Positions 21,101 through 34,639 are shown, numbered from the stretch's first letter. The stretch: DNA of 64,000 nt from Molossus alvarezi (GCA_037176705.1 CM073908.1:130685430-130749429), one strand, 5' to 3'. The notes: generated by a model not told the origin, from the sequence alone. Numbers and translations: made by a program.

Positions 21101-24100
21101 TCTTGAGTCATACTTCTCTGTTTTCACACATAATGAGTAATATTTTATTATATAATGCACACTGTGCATAGGATGTAGAGATTCTGGATTCTGTTATCTC
21201 TCTCTATTCTTGTTGTAGCTGGAAGTAACTCGAATTGTTTGAATCCCAACTCTATACCTACCCATATTACATCCCTCAACCCCTATCTCCATGATGGGCA
21301 GCAGCTGAAACTGTTCAGTTCTTCCTGCCATTTAGCTGTTGTATGCTCCCCAACTCATAGCACATTCAGGGACTATCCAAGAATATAGGGAGAATTTATA
21401 TGTATATTTGAGTTGTTATGGTGCCCTCCTTTTATGGCTCCCTCTTTCCAGACTTTCCCACCAGTTTTGAGCTGTTCTGGCAAATCCAAACTCTGACTTC
21501 TGACACCTAAAGCCAGTAACACAACAGTATTCTCTTTTAGCTCTAGCAGCCTCACAAAAATTGAGGGGTGCCTTCAGGGAAGAAGCCTTATTACCCAGGA
21601 ATTTTACTCAAAATGCTTTATTGCCTTCAGTTTTTGTATAATTTTGGCCATTATTTAGTGCATTTAAGTAATTTTTTCACCAGACTTTATAATGGTTTCC
21701 TACAGGAAGGTAATACTGAAAGAAGCTACTCATCTATTACCTGAAGTGAAACTACAAAGGCTAATATTTATTTCTATGTAATTAAAATTTTCTTTAAATC
21801 TTGCCTAATGTATTGATTATTCATTTATTATATGTTTTCCTTTATTTTGTTTGTTTGAGTTCCCTGCATCTTCCATTATATTATCCTGAATTTTCTGTAT
21901 TATTATCTTATCTAAATAACTAGTCCAAACTTATTTGAGACTGGAAACAAATATTACATGTATTAGTGTCATTCATGCTATACTTAGATAATCCCTTTAT
22001 ACATATACTGTTCATTGAACAGACATTCTTTGGTTCACTTCCAGAACTCTAATGCTTTCCAGGTGACCAACTTCTGATTTCCCTTTTACTTATCAGAATC
22101 ATATTTTTAAGAGATGATTGCAACAGAATAAAGAAGAGATGCATCTTAACATAAGTACATTATTTATTTATTATTTATTATATGAATTTTACAGTAATAT
22201 ATTATGAATTTTAATATTAATAGTAAAGGTAATCTGTTTCAACCATCTCAGATATTTTTATTCATTCTCCTTTAGAGAAACTATTTCATCCAAAGATAAG
22301 TCATTATCAAAATTTTCTATGTGTGCATTATGATGCAAATACTGAAATTAAAATTATCACTTGCTTTCTTGTGGCTTAATAATCATAACATTTTTATTTC
22401 CAGGTCAAATGCCATTGACTGCAACTCGTGAGATTATAAAATGAATTAATTTAGATTGTGTGCCAGAATGAAAGGGAAGATGGTAATGGATCAAGCTAAG
22501 TGAAGCTGCAAAAGTAAAACCATGACAGTGAGGAAGAGTTAAAATATGCTGAATTCCTTTCCATTTTGGGTTTAATATTAGTTCAGCTCATTAGGTAGAG
22601 AATGGATTAGGCTAATCCCAACTGTAATTATACATTCTATCAAGCATATAAAGGTAAACGAGAGAACAAGTCTGCATTGCCATAAAATTGAGGTTTGAGA
22701 TAATTAGCACAACAGAATTAAGCTGTCACTGAGTGACATTCATTATGCAGCACAAGCCTAAAGCAGATGGAACTAACTCATTGTTGGCTGTATACTAGAT
22801 GTCAAGAAACAAATATATTTAGCTAGCTTCTGAGATTTTAGCAAAATATGTATATGGTAACTGTACTTACAATCTTTTAGATAATGCACATCAGAACTTG
22901 AGACCAGTATTTTCTTACCCCTGGGGGACAGCAAATAGAAATCAGAATGATTATGTTATAATACTATGTTCTTTAATAGTATACATTTGAAACTAAACCT
23001 TAGATTTCTGTCCTTAATTTGGTGACTCTTCAGATCATGTTCATATTTCTCAAGTTCTGCAGCATTAAAAGAAATAACTTTTAAATTATTTCTTTTATTA
23101 AAAAATTGAATTTTAGTTGGCTTTTATTTGTTAAAATACTAGGCTATTAAGATTTTTAGACTGACAAAAATTCAAAAATCCTTAAGAAATTTGGGTCTTC
23201 TCCACTTTTGATTTTTTTGACACATCTCATATACTATTTCTCAATCAGTGTAGCAGATGAGTAAGATATTTTTCTAGTGCTTTGTTGTCATAATTCCTCT
23301 CCTTATTTTAATGAGTACTTCTGTTTCGTTTCAAACCCCGACAAACAAAAAATTCTACCTCAAACTGTTACAATTCAAAATTTCAGGAAGCAGAATTGAA
23401 AAAAAAAGTCAGAAGATTCCATTGAGGGTTCATGTAAGGGAGTTATAATGCTATATTGTGGAATCTAATCTGAGTAAGGTGGAAAGTGTGGATATTACAG
23501 TGTATTTAGAGGAGTGGAAAACATAAAAACCTGGTAGCATTAATAGATTGTTGGTCCTTATAAGGTCAAAGAATTATTGAAATCAAGGTACTGACGGGAG
23601 TAATCTTCACAGAGTGAAATTCTTGAAACTCATATTACTATAGGATGAACAAGCATATATTAGTAATGACTAAGTGTGAGATTATGGAATAATTGGCTGA
23701 GGAGAACTTTGTGGAAGGAAAGAAAGTCTAGAAACTGAGAGGCAGGGTTGTTACAGAATTACCTACACTAATTTTAAAATAAAATAAACTATATTACTAT
23801 TACCAATAATTATGAGAGGTATTGTTGAGTGTATCATGCATATGGTTAATGAATGAACAGAACTGTGTATGTGTGAATGCATGAATGTATGCACATATGT
23901 GTGTATGTATTATAGGGCTTAATTTAAATACAGTGCTGTTGCAATTTAGTATTAGCTAGTGCATTGAAGAATTAAAAAAAATAAAAAGCATAACCGCTTT
24001 TCTGGTCCCAATCATATACTGCTTTGTATTATGGTTAAATGACTACATATCTACCTTCTCTGCTTTAAGACAATCATAATGGCTATTTTTTCTATCTCTC

Positions 24101-24394
24101 ACAGCTTTGGTATGTAAGAAATACATTTGTGATGAAGAATTAAATGGAGAGGGAGTCAGCTTTGAAGATGTAACATTTGTTTTCATCAGATCTTGATATT
24201 TAGTGGCAAAGCTATTATACACATTTGAACAGTGGAATTCTTTATAAAAAATAAGATTAGCCAAAGTTGACTGATGTTTTCACTCTGTGCCTGATGTACA
24301 AAATGCTTTGCATGCACTGCATCACTCCCATTATTTTTCTCTGTCTTTAACTTTTTGTTCTTCATGATTTTTTCAATGCTTTTTAGTAGCATTA
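21101..24394. other. Long stretch without repeats I can identify
   Basis: About 3.3 kb with no SINE or L1 that I recognise and no convincing coding exon. Base composition is AT-rich but complex. A block at 22380-22830 has several homeodomain-like motifs and a palindromic GGATTAG-G-CTAATCC (22614-22628). It may be unique host DNA retained for regulation, but this is only inference. Confidence 0.5.
22614..22628. promoter_or_regulatory. Palindromic paired TAATCC site (candidate)
   Basis: GGATTAG, one G, CTAATCC: two inverted TAATCC cores, the DNA sequence preferred by K50 homeodomains (OTX/CRX/PITX). AATTA-type motifs follow nearby (GTAATTAT about 22633, ATAATTAGC about 22700). The motif is read directly; any function is inferred. 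Confidence 0.3.
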
Positions 24395-24467
24395 CCAAAT
24401 TATATAACCATCACCATGAACTGGTTTTAGAACATTCTAATCCCTCCAATAAAATTCCTCATGCCCA
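24395..24467 (-). mobile_element. Old L1 3' end, left part
   Basis: Antisense old L1 3'UTR (ACCATCACCATGAACTGGTTT, AACATTCTAATCCCTCC). It continues at 24870 after a younger L1 insertion and includes the left target duplication. Confidence 0.65.
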
Positions 24468-24869
24468 CTAAAAAAAATTTATCTTTATTGTTGAAAGTAT
24501 TACAGATGTCTCTTCTTTTCCCCCCATTGACATCCTCCTTCCTGCTCCCCTCCCTCCCCTTCCCCCTGCCTCCACCACACTGTTGTCTGTGTGGATTGGT
24601 TGTGGATATATGCATATCAGTTCTTTGGTTTATCTCTTCCAGCCTCACTTCCCTCTGAGGTTTGTCAGTCTGATCCCCACTTCCACGTCTCTGGGTCTAT
24701 TTTGTTCATCAATTTATTTTGTTCGTTATATTCCACAAATAAGTGAGATCATGTGATACTTGTCTTTCTCTGACTGGCTTATTTCACTTAGCATAATACT
24801 CTCCAGGTCCCTCCATGTTGTCTCAAAGGGTAAGAGATCTCTCTTACTTACAGCTGCACAGTATCCCAT
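24468..24869 (-). mobile_element. 5'-truncated young bat L1
   Basis: Antisense bat-L1 3'UTR and the end of ORF2 only: T-rich left end, C-rich tract, GTTGTCTGTGTGGATTGGTT, then AAGTGAGATCATGTGATAC and CCTCCATGTTGTCTCAAAG. The 11-bp duplication CCTCATGCCCA at 24457-24467 and 24870-24880 shows it inserted into an older L1. Confidence 0.92.
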
Positions 24870-24880
24870 CCTCATGCCCA

Positions 24881-25258
24881 TTTACAGTTAATCTTGGTTA
24901 TCACCTCTAGCCCCAGGCAACCATTAATCTCTGTTTCTGTAAATTTCCCTTTTCTGGACATTTCATATAAGTGAAATCCTGCACTATGTATTCTCTTGTG
25001 TTCCGTTTTTTTCACGTAGGATAATGTCTTAGAGGTTTATCCATGTTGTTGCATGTATTAGTACTTCATTCACTTTTACTGCTGAATAATATTGTATTGA
25101 ATGGATATACCACTTTTTCTTTCTATTTAGCAGTTGATGAAAAGTTTGAGGCCATTATGAATACAGCTGCTGTGAATATGATGATATAAATCTATGTGTG
25201 GACATATGTTTTCATTTACCTTAGGTAGATACCTGCAAATCTAATTGCTGTGTGGTAT
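24881..25258 (-). mobile_element. Old L1 3' end, right part
   Basis: Antisense old L1: CAGGCAACCATTAATCTCTG, TCATATAAGTGAAATCCTGC, TTTTACTGCTGAATAATATT, ATTGCTGTGTGGTATGGTAA. It joins 24395-24467 once the young insert is removed. Confidence 0.75.
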
Positions 25259-25306
25259 GGTAACAGAGGTATTCTTAAAAATACATTTTGTTTTCAAAAG
25301 CAGGAC

Positions 25307-25484
25307 GGTGGGGGTGGGGTGGGAAGAGATAAACCACAGAATTTATATGCATATATACATAACCAATAGACATGGACAACAAAGCCAAGGATGGGGCGGG
25401 TATGGGGGGAGGGGGGTGCCAATGGAGTTAAAACGGAGAAACATCTGTAACAAAAAATAAAAATAAATTAAAAAAATTAAAAAA
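25307..25484 (+). mobile_element. 3'UTR-only L1 insertion
   Basis: Severely 5'-truncated bat L1 holding only the 3'UTR: GAGATAAACCACAGAATTTA, ATATGCATATATACATAACC, the G-rich tract and the A-rich tail. Direct repeats of AAAGCAGGAC end at 25306 and 25495. Confidence 0.9.
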
Positions 25485-25495
25485 AAAAGCAGGAC

Positions 25496-26446
25496 AGATA
25501 CTAACTGTACTTAAATAACCCCAAATCATCTTGATATATTGTCCCAGATATAGAGCTCCTATCTACAAATTTAGATATCTGAAAGAATGTTATTTTACAT
25601 ATACACACACTGACACACATATATCTTATTTAATGGAAATCTAATTGTTATGGCTTTTTTCTGAAGAAAGGAACATGATACTATGACAGGGAAAGTTTCT
25701 GAAATTGCGTATGACAGATTAACTGTGATGACTTCACTAGGAAAATAAATGTCTAAGTTAAGATAAATATGAGAAGCTAGATGAAGAGAAACTGAAAAGC
25801 ATTTCAGTTAGAAAGAACAGCATGTGCAAATCCTTGTGGCAGGAGGGAGCGTGATTATTTTTCAGGAATAATAATGTGGCTGGTGTGTCAAGGCGAAGAC
25901 AAGTTGAGCCTTAGCCTTCAAGGTTTTGCTCTTGGACCTAAAATCAGTGAGAATCACTGAGATGTAAGTGGACAGGTGACAAAATCAGATAATCTTGTCT
26001 GCATTTGCAAAATAGTGATCAGTCAAGATTGCTAGTGAATACTGTGAAGCCACTTATAATCTAGCTGGGTTGTTATTTGTTGATTTATTGGTTTTTCACC
26101 TGAATATTTCTTTGGGAAGACATTTATCATGTTGCTGTACTAAATAGGAAAAGACACACCAGTGGTTGTTAGTTTTGTTTAGTTCTGTGCCCTGTGCCCA
26201 AGGAGAGCAGTGTTAAAAACACAATGAGTGATCCCTAAATACTTGACGATGGATCAATTAGTTAAAATGGTTATGTGAATATAAAATCAATTACAAAGCG
26301 TGAAGAAAAACATAAAATTTATTGTAATTCATATAATGATAAACTTCATAATAAAGAGAACAAAGCTATATAGGAATTCTTGGCTATATATAATATTGTT
26401 CCTTAACTAACTGTAATTTATAAACATCACCCAGTATTTGTATAAT
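25496..26446. other. Mostly unique DNA; possible ancient repeat 25740-26060
   Basis: A stretch with AACAGCATGTGCAAATCCTTG and GGCAGGAGGGAGCGTG resembles an old mammal-wide repeat that I cannot name. The remainder shows no feature. Confidence 0.4.
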
Positions 26447-26640
26447 TAGTGGTGATGATAACATTATTAGCTACCAATTATGTAATACCAACTGTGCTAG
26501 CTACTCTAAGTACTTTATATAGCTTATCCTCAAAATAACATAATTGGATAGTTATTTTTAACCCACTTTTTATATAAGGAAACTAAGGTTCAGGAAGATG
26601 AAGTGTCTTGTCCCACATCTCAGTTAAAAATAATAGAAAG
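26447..26640 (-). mobile_element. MIR SINE remnant
   Basis: Reverse MIR order: ATTATTAGCTACCAATTATG, ACTGTGCTAGCTACTCTAAG, ATAAGGAAACTAAGGTTCAGG, then TCTTGTCCCACATCTCAG. Confidence 0.75.
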
Positions 26641-27166
26641 GTTTTCCATTGTGTTCCATATGTAACCACAGGATGTATGCTTACTAGATCTGCTGGTTTG
26701 CCTCCCTCCAAGCTCTTTGTAAACTAGAAGTTATATATTTCAAAACCATTTCTATAACAAATGGAATTGAAGTCTCACAGAGAATTTTAAAGTGGCATTT
26801 CAACTTAGCTTTAATCCACTTGTGTCTTCCGGGCGCTCTACCTGGGATGAAGTAATTCATACACAGAAAATATATTAACCTAGCCTGTCATTAATAAGTA
26901 AATGGACCTTTAGAACTGAGTAATTTTTTTTCCCTTTCTGCCTATCAATTGGACAAGGCCAACTATTTAACGGGCAATTTATTATATGTCTAAAATTTAT
27001 CTTAAGGGTATAAAATTTGGAAAAGATGAATAGAATGAAAGGCAAATGACTTCCATGTGAAAAAAAGATAGATCCTCAAGGTAAAGAAATGAAGCCTTTT
27101 AGATCCTGTAATTAAAAGGGAATGCTTGAATATTTTGTATTCATCTTAAAAATTAAATTTTCTCTA
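26641..27166. other. Unique non-coding DNA
   Basis: AT-rich. No repeat or gene recognised. It ends in the TA dinucleotide used by the MITE. Confidence 0.5.
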
Positions 27167-27289
27167 CAGAGTGTGGCAAAAGTAGGTTTACAGTTGTTTT
27201 TATGGAAAATAATACAATAATAAATAAATAATAATACAAAAATAAACTTTTGCATTTCACAACTGTAAACCTACTTTTTCTCAACCCTG
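27167..27289. mobile_element. Mariner-type MITE
   Basis: A 123-bp element between TA dinucleotides (27165-27166 and 27290-27291). The inverted termini of about 30 bp read CAGAGTGTGGCAAAAGTAGG at the left and, complemented, CAGGGTTGAGAAAAAGTAGG at the right, both followed by TTTACAGTTGT. The interior is AT-rich without coding capacity. TA target and terminal repeats define a non-autonomous Tc1/mariner element of a type known from bats. A second copy lies at 52322-52445. Confidence 0.9.
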
Positions 27290-27853
27290 TATTAAAGTTA
27301 AGACTGTACTTATAATCAATCACATAAGATTTCCTCCCTTTTCTCTTCTTGCTAATAATCCTAAAATAAAATATTTTTTGCAGGCACTATATACTGAAGC
27401 AATGCACCCTAATTTTTTCTCAGATTTGGCAATAGTTGGATGCAAATGGTAAAACTTACTGACTTGTCACCTACTAATATTCATGGTCATAAACTAGACA
27501 ATATTCCGGATGAAGAGAAAAAAAAGTTTTTATATTTCCTGCTTCTTTTTCTTTCATTAAAAGAAATCCAATAGTGTTTTAAATAAAACTGAATTTTAGA
27601 ATTCTGTTAGAATTTGCAAATGAGCTTTGATGCAAATGACCAATTGTAGACATAATACTAAACAAGAGATAAGAAACCTAACAGAGTTCACTTAGGCAAT
27701 GTTAACGAATGTTCCTTTTGACAATAAATAATGGCAGATAACTACCTTCTTAGTGACAATTGCTAACTATTAATGTTTGATGCTTAAAAAGAGCACTTCC
27801 TTAATGATAGAAGAATGCCCTTTCCTGAAAATTATTTGGACATCATCCTTCTT
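27290..27853. other. Unique non-coding DNA
   Basis: AT-rich unique sequence leading to the L1 target site. Nothing recognised. Confidence 0.5.
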
Positions 27854-28780
27854 AAAATATGACTATTGGGGACTAGGAAAATGGCGGCTGAGTGAATGGA
27901 AGCTACACAGACCATCTCCCAGGACCAAACTGGAATTACAATGAAAATAAAGACAAATTGTCAGGAAAAGGCAACCAAAAAGCAGTTTGGAGGACCACAT
28001 AACCAGGGACACTGACTCAATCCTGGTAGGCTTGTGAAGACGTGAGAGGGGGCTGGGAGCCCAAGGTCTGTAGTGGCCTGGGCTGGGAACTGCAGCCTCG
28101 GCTGGGACCTGGGACCTCGGCGAGGAGTTACACCCTCGGCTGGGAGCTGCCACGGCCTCCCCCAGAGCAACAGCCTTAGCAGGGAGGGGCGCCCTCGGGT
28201 GAAAGTCCCAAGCTGCTCCACAGCTCAGAGCCAGAAGAGAGGCTAAATTAGCAGCAGCCACTCATCTTGGGCTCCGGCAGAGGGAGGGCAGACTGGACTG
28301 GAACTGTGTGGGGACACTTGGGATTTGGAGGGTGCTCAGAGCTTTTGCTGAGATGCAGCCACACAGGACTGTGGTCATCTTACTCCTTCCCAGGGCCCTG
28401 GGGAGAGGCAGTGAACCCTCTCTCTGAGATTGAACCCCACCCAGTGGCCATTAAAATGCTAATTGAGGCCCATTAACAACCAGCAGCTGCCCCACCCTCA
28501 GGAAATCCTCTTACACTGAGGACCTGAGGGAGCTTTCCATTCAACTCAGAAACCAAGGTTCTTCAGGTTACCGCTATTAATAGCCTCCAGGAAAAAAGCT
28601 AAAGGGTAACTACCATTCTGTGGGATAGCAAATCTAACCAGGAAAGTAAAACTTGACAGTAGTGTTTAAAGTGGGTTCTCCCTGCCTAACCCAAACCCAG
28701 GAGAGCGAGCCACAAACAGCAGAACACCAACATCCACAGGGAAAATTTGGCATGCTCCAAAGCCCACTGTGATAGCCAAA

Positions 28781-29684
28781 ATGGTGAAAAACAAAACAAA
28801 AGACAAATGAAAGAACAAGAGACCTCTACTGAAGATGAGATAAATGACGTGCAGTTAAGCAAGTTAACAGAACTAGAATTCAGAGGTATAATCTTGAAGA
28901 AGCTCAACAGCATATGTAAGGACATGAGCACCATGAGTAAAGACATAGAAATGTTGAAAATCAACCAGTTGGAAATTAAAAACCTCCAAGAAGAAATGAA
29001 GAATGACATATCAGAAATAAAAACACATTGGAAAGTCTAAATAGCAGAGTAGAGGAAGCTGAGGACCAGATCAGTTAATTAGAAGATAAGGCAGAAAAAA
29101 TCAACCAATCAGAAAACAAAAGGAAAAACTAATTTAAAAACAGGAAAACAACTTAAGAGAACTGTGGGACAACTGGAAATGTAATAACATTCTCATCATG
29201 GGACTCCCTAACTAAGAAGAAAATTGGCAAGGGTTAGAGAATATTTTTGAAGAAATAGTGACAGAAAACTTCCCTAATTTGGTGAAGGAAGAAGGCATTC
29301 AAGTTCAAGAAGCACAGAGAGCCCCAAGTAAGAAGAACCCAAACAGGCCCACACCAAGACACATAGTAATCGAAGTGTCAAAAATTAAAGACAAAGAGAG
29401 AATCCTAAAAGCAGCAAGAGAGAAGCAACAGGTTACCTACAAAGGAAACTCCATAAGGCTCTCAGCTGACTTCTCAACAGAAACACTACAGGCCAGAAGG
29501 GAATGGCATGAGGTAATCAAAGTCATGAAAAACAAGGATATGAATCCAAGACTACTCTACCCAGCAAGTCTATCATTCAAAATAGAAGGTCAAACAAAGA
29601 GCTTCCGAGAAAAAAAAAAAAAGGCTAAGGGAATACATTAGCACCAAACCAGCACTGCAAGAAATATTAAAAGGACTACTGTAA
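28781..29684 (+). pseudogene. ORF1: L1 ORF1 pseudogene
   Basis: The start ATG (28781) and TAA (29682-29684) match intact ORF1. The frame is lost early by a shift and again near 29023-29040. The coiled-coil part (EMLKINQLEIKNLQEEMKND) and the RRM/C-terminal part (TENFPNLVKEEGIQVQEAQ; RLSADFSTETLQARREWHEV) are both readable. FPDKK is degraded to FREKKKKAK by an A-run. Confidence 0.9.
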
Positions 29685-29729
29685 TTAGCAGGAGAAATAG
29701 GAAGAAAAATAGAACCACACTAAACAAAA

Positions 29730-32700
29730 ATGGCAATGAATAAGTACATATCAATAATTACCTTAAATGCAATTGGTTTGAATGCTCCCATAAAAAGACA
29801 CAACATAGCTGATTGGATAAGAAAGCATGACTCATCTATATGTTATTTACAAGAGACTCACCTTATAACAAAAGACTCACATAGGTTGAAAATGAAGGGA
29901 TGGAAAAAATCTTCCAAGTAAACAGAAAGGAAAAAAAAGTTGGGGTAGCAATACCCATATCTGATCAAATAGATTTCAAAATGAAGGCCATAACTAGAGA
30001 CAAAGAAGGCCACTACATAGTATTGAAAGGATCTATCCAATAGGAATATATAACCTTGACAAACATATATGCAACCAATATAGGTGTACCAAAATATATT
30101 AAAAATCTTCTGGAGGACTTCAAAGGAGAAATAGACAGCAATACAATCATAGAAAGGGACTTCAACACCCCGCTGACATCACTGGATAGATATTCTAGAC
30201 AAAAAATCAGCACGGAAACAGAGACTCTAAATGAAGCACTAGACCAAATGGATTTAATAGACATCTACAGAGAATTACACCCCAAAACCAGAGAATTCAC
30301 ATTCTTCTCAAGTGCATATGGGACATTTACAAAGATAGACCACATGTTAGGACACAAACTAAGTCTCTGCAAGTTTAAGAAGACTGAAATAATATCAAGC
30401 ATCATCTCAGATCACAATGACATGAAACTAGAAATCAATTACAACAAGAACATGCAAAGACATTTAAACACATGGAAGCTAATTAGCATGTTATTAAACA
30501 ATAAATGGGTTACCGAGGAGATCAAGGAAGAAATTAAAAACTTTCTGGAAACCAATGAAAATGAAGACACAACAACACAAAATCTATGGGATGCAGCGAA
30601 AGCAGTTCTGAGAGGGAAGTTCATAGCACTACAGGCCTACCTCAAAAAACAAGAAAAATCTCTAATAGACTATCTAACCTCATAACTTAAAGAACTAGAG
30701 AGCAAACAAAAAGAACACCCCAGAGCAAGTAGAAGGAAGGAAATAGCAAAAATCAGAGCAGAAATAAATGACATAGAGTCCAAAAAAACAATAAAAAGGA
30801 TCAATGAAACAATAAGCTGGTTTTTCGATAAGATAAACAAGATTGATGTGTATCTTGTCCTTAGCTAGACTCACCAAGAAACAAAGAGAGAGAACCCAAA
30901 TACACAAAATCAGAAATGAAAGAGGAGAAGGAACAACTGACACCACAGAAATACAAAAGATTGTTAATAACTACTATGAACAATTATATGGCAATAAATT
31001 CGACAATCTACGCAAAATGGACACATTTCTAGAAACACATAGTTTCCCAAAACAGGACCAGGAAGAGATAAAAAACTAGAACAGACCAATAACAACAGAA
31101 GAAATTGAAGATGTAATCAAGACTCTCCCAGCAAACAAAATCCCAGGCCCAGATGGCTTCATGAGGGAATTTTACCAAATATTCAAAGAAGAACTAACTC
31201 CCATTCTCACCAAACTATTTCAAAAAATTCAAGAAGAAGGAAGACTTCTAAACTTGTTTTATGAAGCCAGCATAATTCTAATACCAAACCCAGAAAAAGA
31301 CACTACAAAGAATGAAAAATACAAGCCAATATCTCTGATGAACATAAATGCCAAAATCCTGAACACAATACTAGCAAATCAGATCCAGCAATACATCAAA
31401 AAAATTATTCACCATGTCCAAGTGGGATTCATCCCAGCGATGCAAGGTTGGTACAATATTCACAAATCAATAAATGCAATACACCACATAAACAAAATGA
31501 AGAATAAAAACCACATGATCATATCAATAGATGCCGAAAAAGCCTATGACAAAATCCAGCATACATTTCTGATAAAAATACTCAGCACTGTGGGAATAGA
31601 AGGATCATATCTTGACATAATAAAGGCCATATATGAAAGACCTACAGCCAGCATCATACTCAATGAGCAAAAACTAAAAGCATTTCCCTTAAGAACAGTT
31701 ACAAGGCAAGGATGCCCATTTTCTCCACTCTTATTTAACATAGTACTGGAAGTCTTAGCCACAGCAATCAGACAGGAAGAAAAAATGAAAGGGATCCAAA
31801 TTGGAAAGAAGGAAGTGAAACTGTCATTATTCGCAGATAACATGATACTATACGCACAAAACCCCAAACACTCCATCAAAAATTTAGTAGACTTAATTAA
31901 TGAATTTGGCAAAGTAGCAGGACACAAAATTCACGTCAAGAACTCAATGGCATTCTTATACACCAATGATAAACTCACAGAAACAGAACCTAAGAAACAA
32001 TCCCATTTACCATTACGGCAAAAAAATTAAGATACCTAGGAATAAACTTAACCAAAGAAATAAGGGACCTATTCACAGAAAACTACAGGTCATTGAAAAA
32101 AAAAAAATAGAGGAAGATATATAACAGTGGAATCACATAACCTGTTCATGGATTGCAAGAATTAACATCATTAAAATGTCCATACTACCAAAAGCAATCT
32201 ATAGATTCAATGCAATCCCCATCAAAATACCAACGTCATACTTCACAGAACTAGAACAAATACTTCAATAGTTCATATGGAACTAAAAAAGACCTCGAAT
32301 AGCCACAGCAATGTTGAAAAAGAAGAACAAAGAGGGATCACATTACCAAATTTCAGGTTATACTACAAAGCCACTGTAATCAAAACAGCCTGGTACTGGC
32401 ACAAGAACAGGCATATAGACCAGTGGAACAGAACAGAGAACCCAGAAATGGACCCAAGGCAATATGCTCAATTAATATTTGACAAAGGTGGCAAGAGCAT
32501 ACAGTGGAGTAAGGACAGATTCTTTAATAAATGTTGTTAAAAAAATTGGACAGCTGCATGCAAAAAAATGAAACTAGACCATCAACTTACATCCTACACA
32601 AAAATAAACTCAAAATGGATAAAAGACTTAAATGTGACTCATGAATCCATAAAAATCCTAGAAGAAAATGTAGGCAACAAAATTTCAGACATCATACGCA

Positions 32701-33554
32701 GCAGAATTTTCACTGATACATTACCTAAGGCAATAGAAACAAAGGAGAAAATGAACACATGGGATTGCATCGAACTCAAAAGCTTCTGCACAGTGAAAGA
32801 TACAATCATCAAAATGGAAAGGCTACCCACTGTATGGGAGAGCATAATTGCCAATAATATATCAGATAAGGGGTTAATTTCCCATATATGTAGAGTGCTC
32901 ATACAACTCAACAAAAAGAATACAAAGAACCCAATTACAAAATGGGCAGAGGAACTAAATAGACACCTCTCCAAACAGGACATATAAATGGCTAAGAGAC
33001 ATATGAAGAAATGCTCAACATCACTAATCATCAGAGAGATGCACATTAAAACAACAATGAGGTTTCACCTCACACTTGTCAGAATGGCTGCCATCAACAA
33101 ACCATCAAACAAGTGTTGGTGAGGGTGTGGAGAAAAGGGAACTCTAGTACACTGCTGGTGGGAATGCAGACTGGTGTAGGTGCTATGGAAAACAATATGG
33201 TGTTACCTCAAAAAATTAAAAATTGACCTTCCATTTGACCCCGTGATGCCACATCCAGGAATATACCCTAATAAGCCTGAAACACCAATCAGAAAGAATA
33301 TATGTACCCCCATGTTTGTAGCAGCACCATTTAAAATAGCTAAGATTCGGAAACAGCCCACGTGTCCATCAGTAGACGAGTGGATAAAAATCTAATGGTA
33401 CATATACACAATGGAGTACTATGCAGCTGTAAGAAAGAAAGATCTCTTATCCTTTGAGACGACATGGAGGGACCTGGAAAGTATTATCCTAAGCGAAACA
33501 AGCCAAACTGAGAAAGACAAGTATCATTTGATCTCACTTATTTGTGGAATATAA
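29730..33554 (+). pseudogene. ORF2: L1 ORF2 pseudogene
   Basis: It starts with ATG at 29730 ([19 protein letters not shown]) and its terminal TAA is at 33552-33554. Open blocks are 30056-30685 (endonuclease, where GDFNTP has become RDFNTP, losing the glycine), 31161-32030 (RT, where FADD has become FADN) and 32568-32987 (C-terminal region). Stops and shifts lie between them, including a short insertion near 30850. The altered RT motif alone would be expected to abolish polymerase activity. Confidence 0.93.
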
Positions 33555-33828
33555 TGAACATAACAGTCTGAAGAATGGGGTAGTCCCAAAGACGTGGAAG
33601 TTGGGTACAGAGTGACAATCCCCAGAAGAGGGTGTGGTGGGGGAGATATAAACCACAGAACTTATATGCATGTATGCATGAACAATGGACATGGACAACA
33701 AAGCTCAGGACAGGCCTGGGAGGGAGAGGGAGTGGGGAATCAGTGGGGGGAAAAGGAGAAACATCTCTAACAGAAATTAATTAATTAATTAATTATTTAA
33801 AAAACAAAAAAAATAAAATATGACTATT

Positions 33829-34597
33829 AATGTGATGTGAAATAAGTTATTTTCAAAGGGAATCTTTTAAAAAATATTTTTATTCATTTTTGGAGAGAGA
33901 GGAAGGGAGAGGGGGAGAGAGAGTGAAACATCAATGTGAAAGCAAAACATCAATTGGCTGCTTGTTGCCTTTTGCATGCCCCCTACCAAGGATGGAGCTG
34001 AATCCAGGACCTGTACCCTGACCAGAATGGAACCATCAACACTTCAGTGCATGGGATGATGTCCAACCAACTGAGCCTGACCGGCCAAGGCATAAATTGG
34101 AGTCTTTTGATTTAAGTCACAATCACAGGCAATCCATAAGCATTGTTGCTGTACATATGTGTCCTGCCTTGCAAAGATGTTAATGTATGTATATTATTTG
34201 TTTAAAAGCATTGACATGCAATAAATTTTAGGAAGCCATCCATAAAATGGGAAAAAGAGTCACAATATCTGATAAATTGCAGAAAATCATTAAATATCTA
34301 TAGGGAGTCAATGATACCATAGTAAATAGTAGATAAACATTGAATATCATGATTTGAATTAAGGATGCGTATCACTGCTTCCTAATTTATTTCAATTTAC
34401 TCATGCTCTTACCAGCCTGCAAACATTTGATTAGGTTAGAAATTGTACTATTTTGGGCTGTCTCCTAGATCCAGATTCCCACTCCTTCTTACCACTCTTC
34501 TTGGAACTGGATTTCCCTTCCTACACTTTATAATGTCATATGCTTTTATTCATTGATCCTGTTGCCCTCTCCATACTCTTTCAAATATTTGCTTATG
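33829..34597. other. Spacer between two opposed L1s
   Basis: About 0.8 kb of unique AT-rich DNA with one SINE (33869-34091). No gene recognised. It forms the loop of the large inverted repeat made by the flanking L1s. Confidence 0.6.
33869..34091 (-). mobile_element. VES-type SINE (older subfamily)
   Basis: Reverse SINE: TTTTTATTCATTTTTGGAGAG, long GA-rich body, ATGCCCCCTACCAAGGATGG, and a head ending CTGAGCCTGACCGGCCAAGG. A tail hairpin is absent. Imperfect direct repeats GGA(A/G)TCTTTT lie near 33859 and 34099. Confidence 0.88.
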
Positions 34598-34639
34598 CTA
34601 GCCTGACACTTTCTTTTTTTTTTTTTTTTTTTTTTTTTT

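Larger units (their letters stand above)
27868..33814 (+). mobile_element. Near full-length decayed L1
   Basis: The 5.95-kb L1 contains a 5'UTR (from 27868, GAAAATGGCGGCTGAGTG), ORF1 remnant (28781-29684), ORF2 remnant (29730-33554), 3'UTR with G-rich tract, and an A-rich (ATTA)n tail. A perfect 14-bp duplication, AAAATATGACTATT, lies at 27854-27867 and 33815-33828. The target reads CTT/AAAAT, the classic L1-endonuclease site. Large parts of ORF2 remain open, so it decayed relatively recently. It lies tail-to-tail with the intact L1. Confidence 0.95.
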
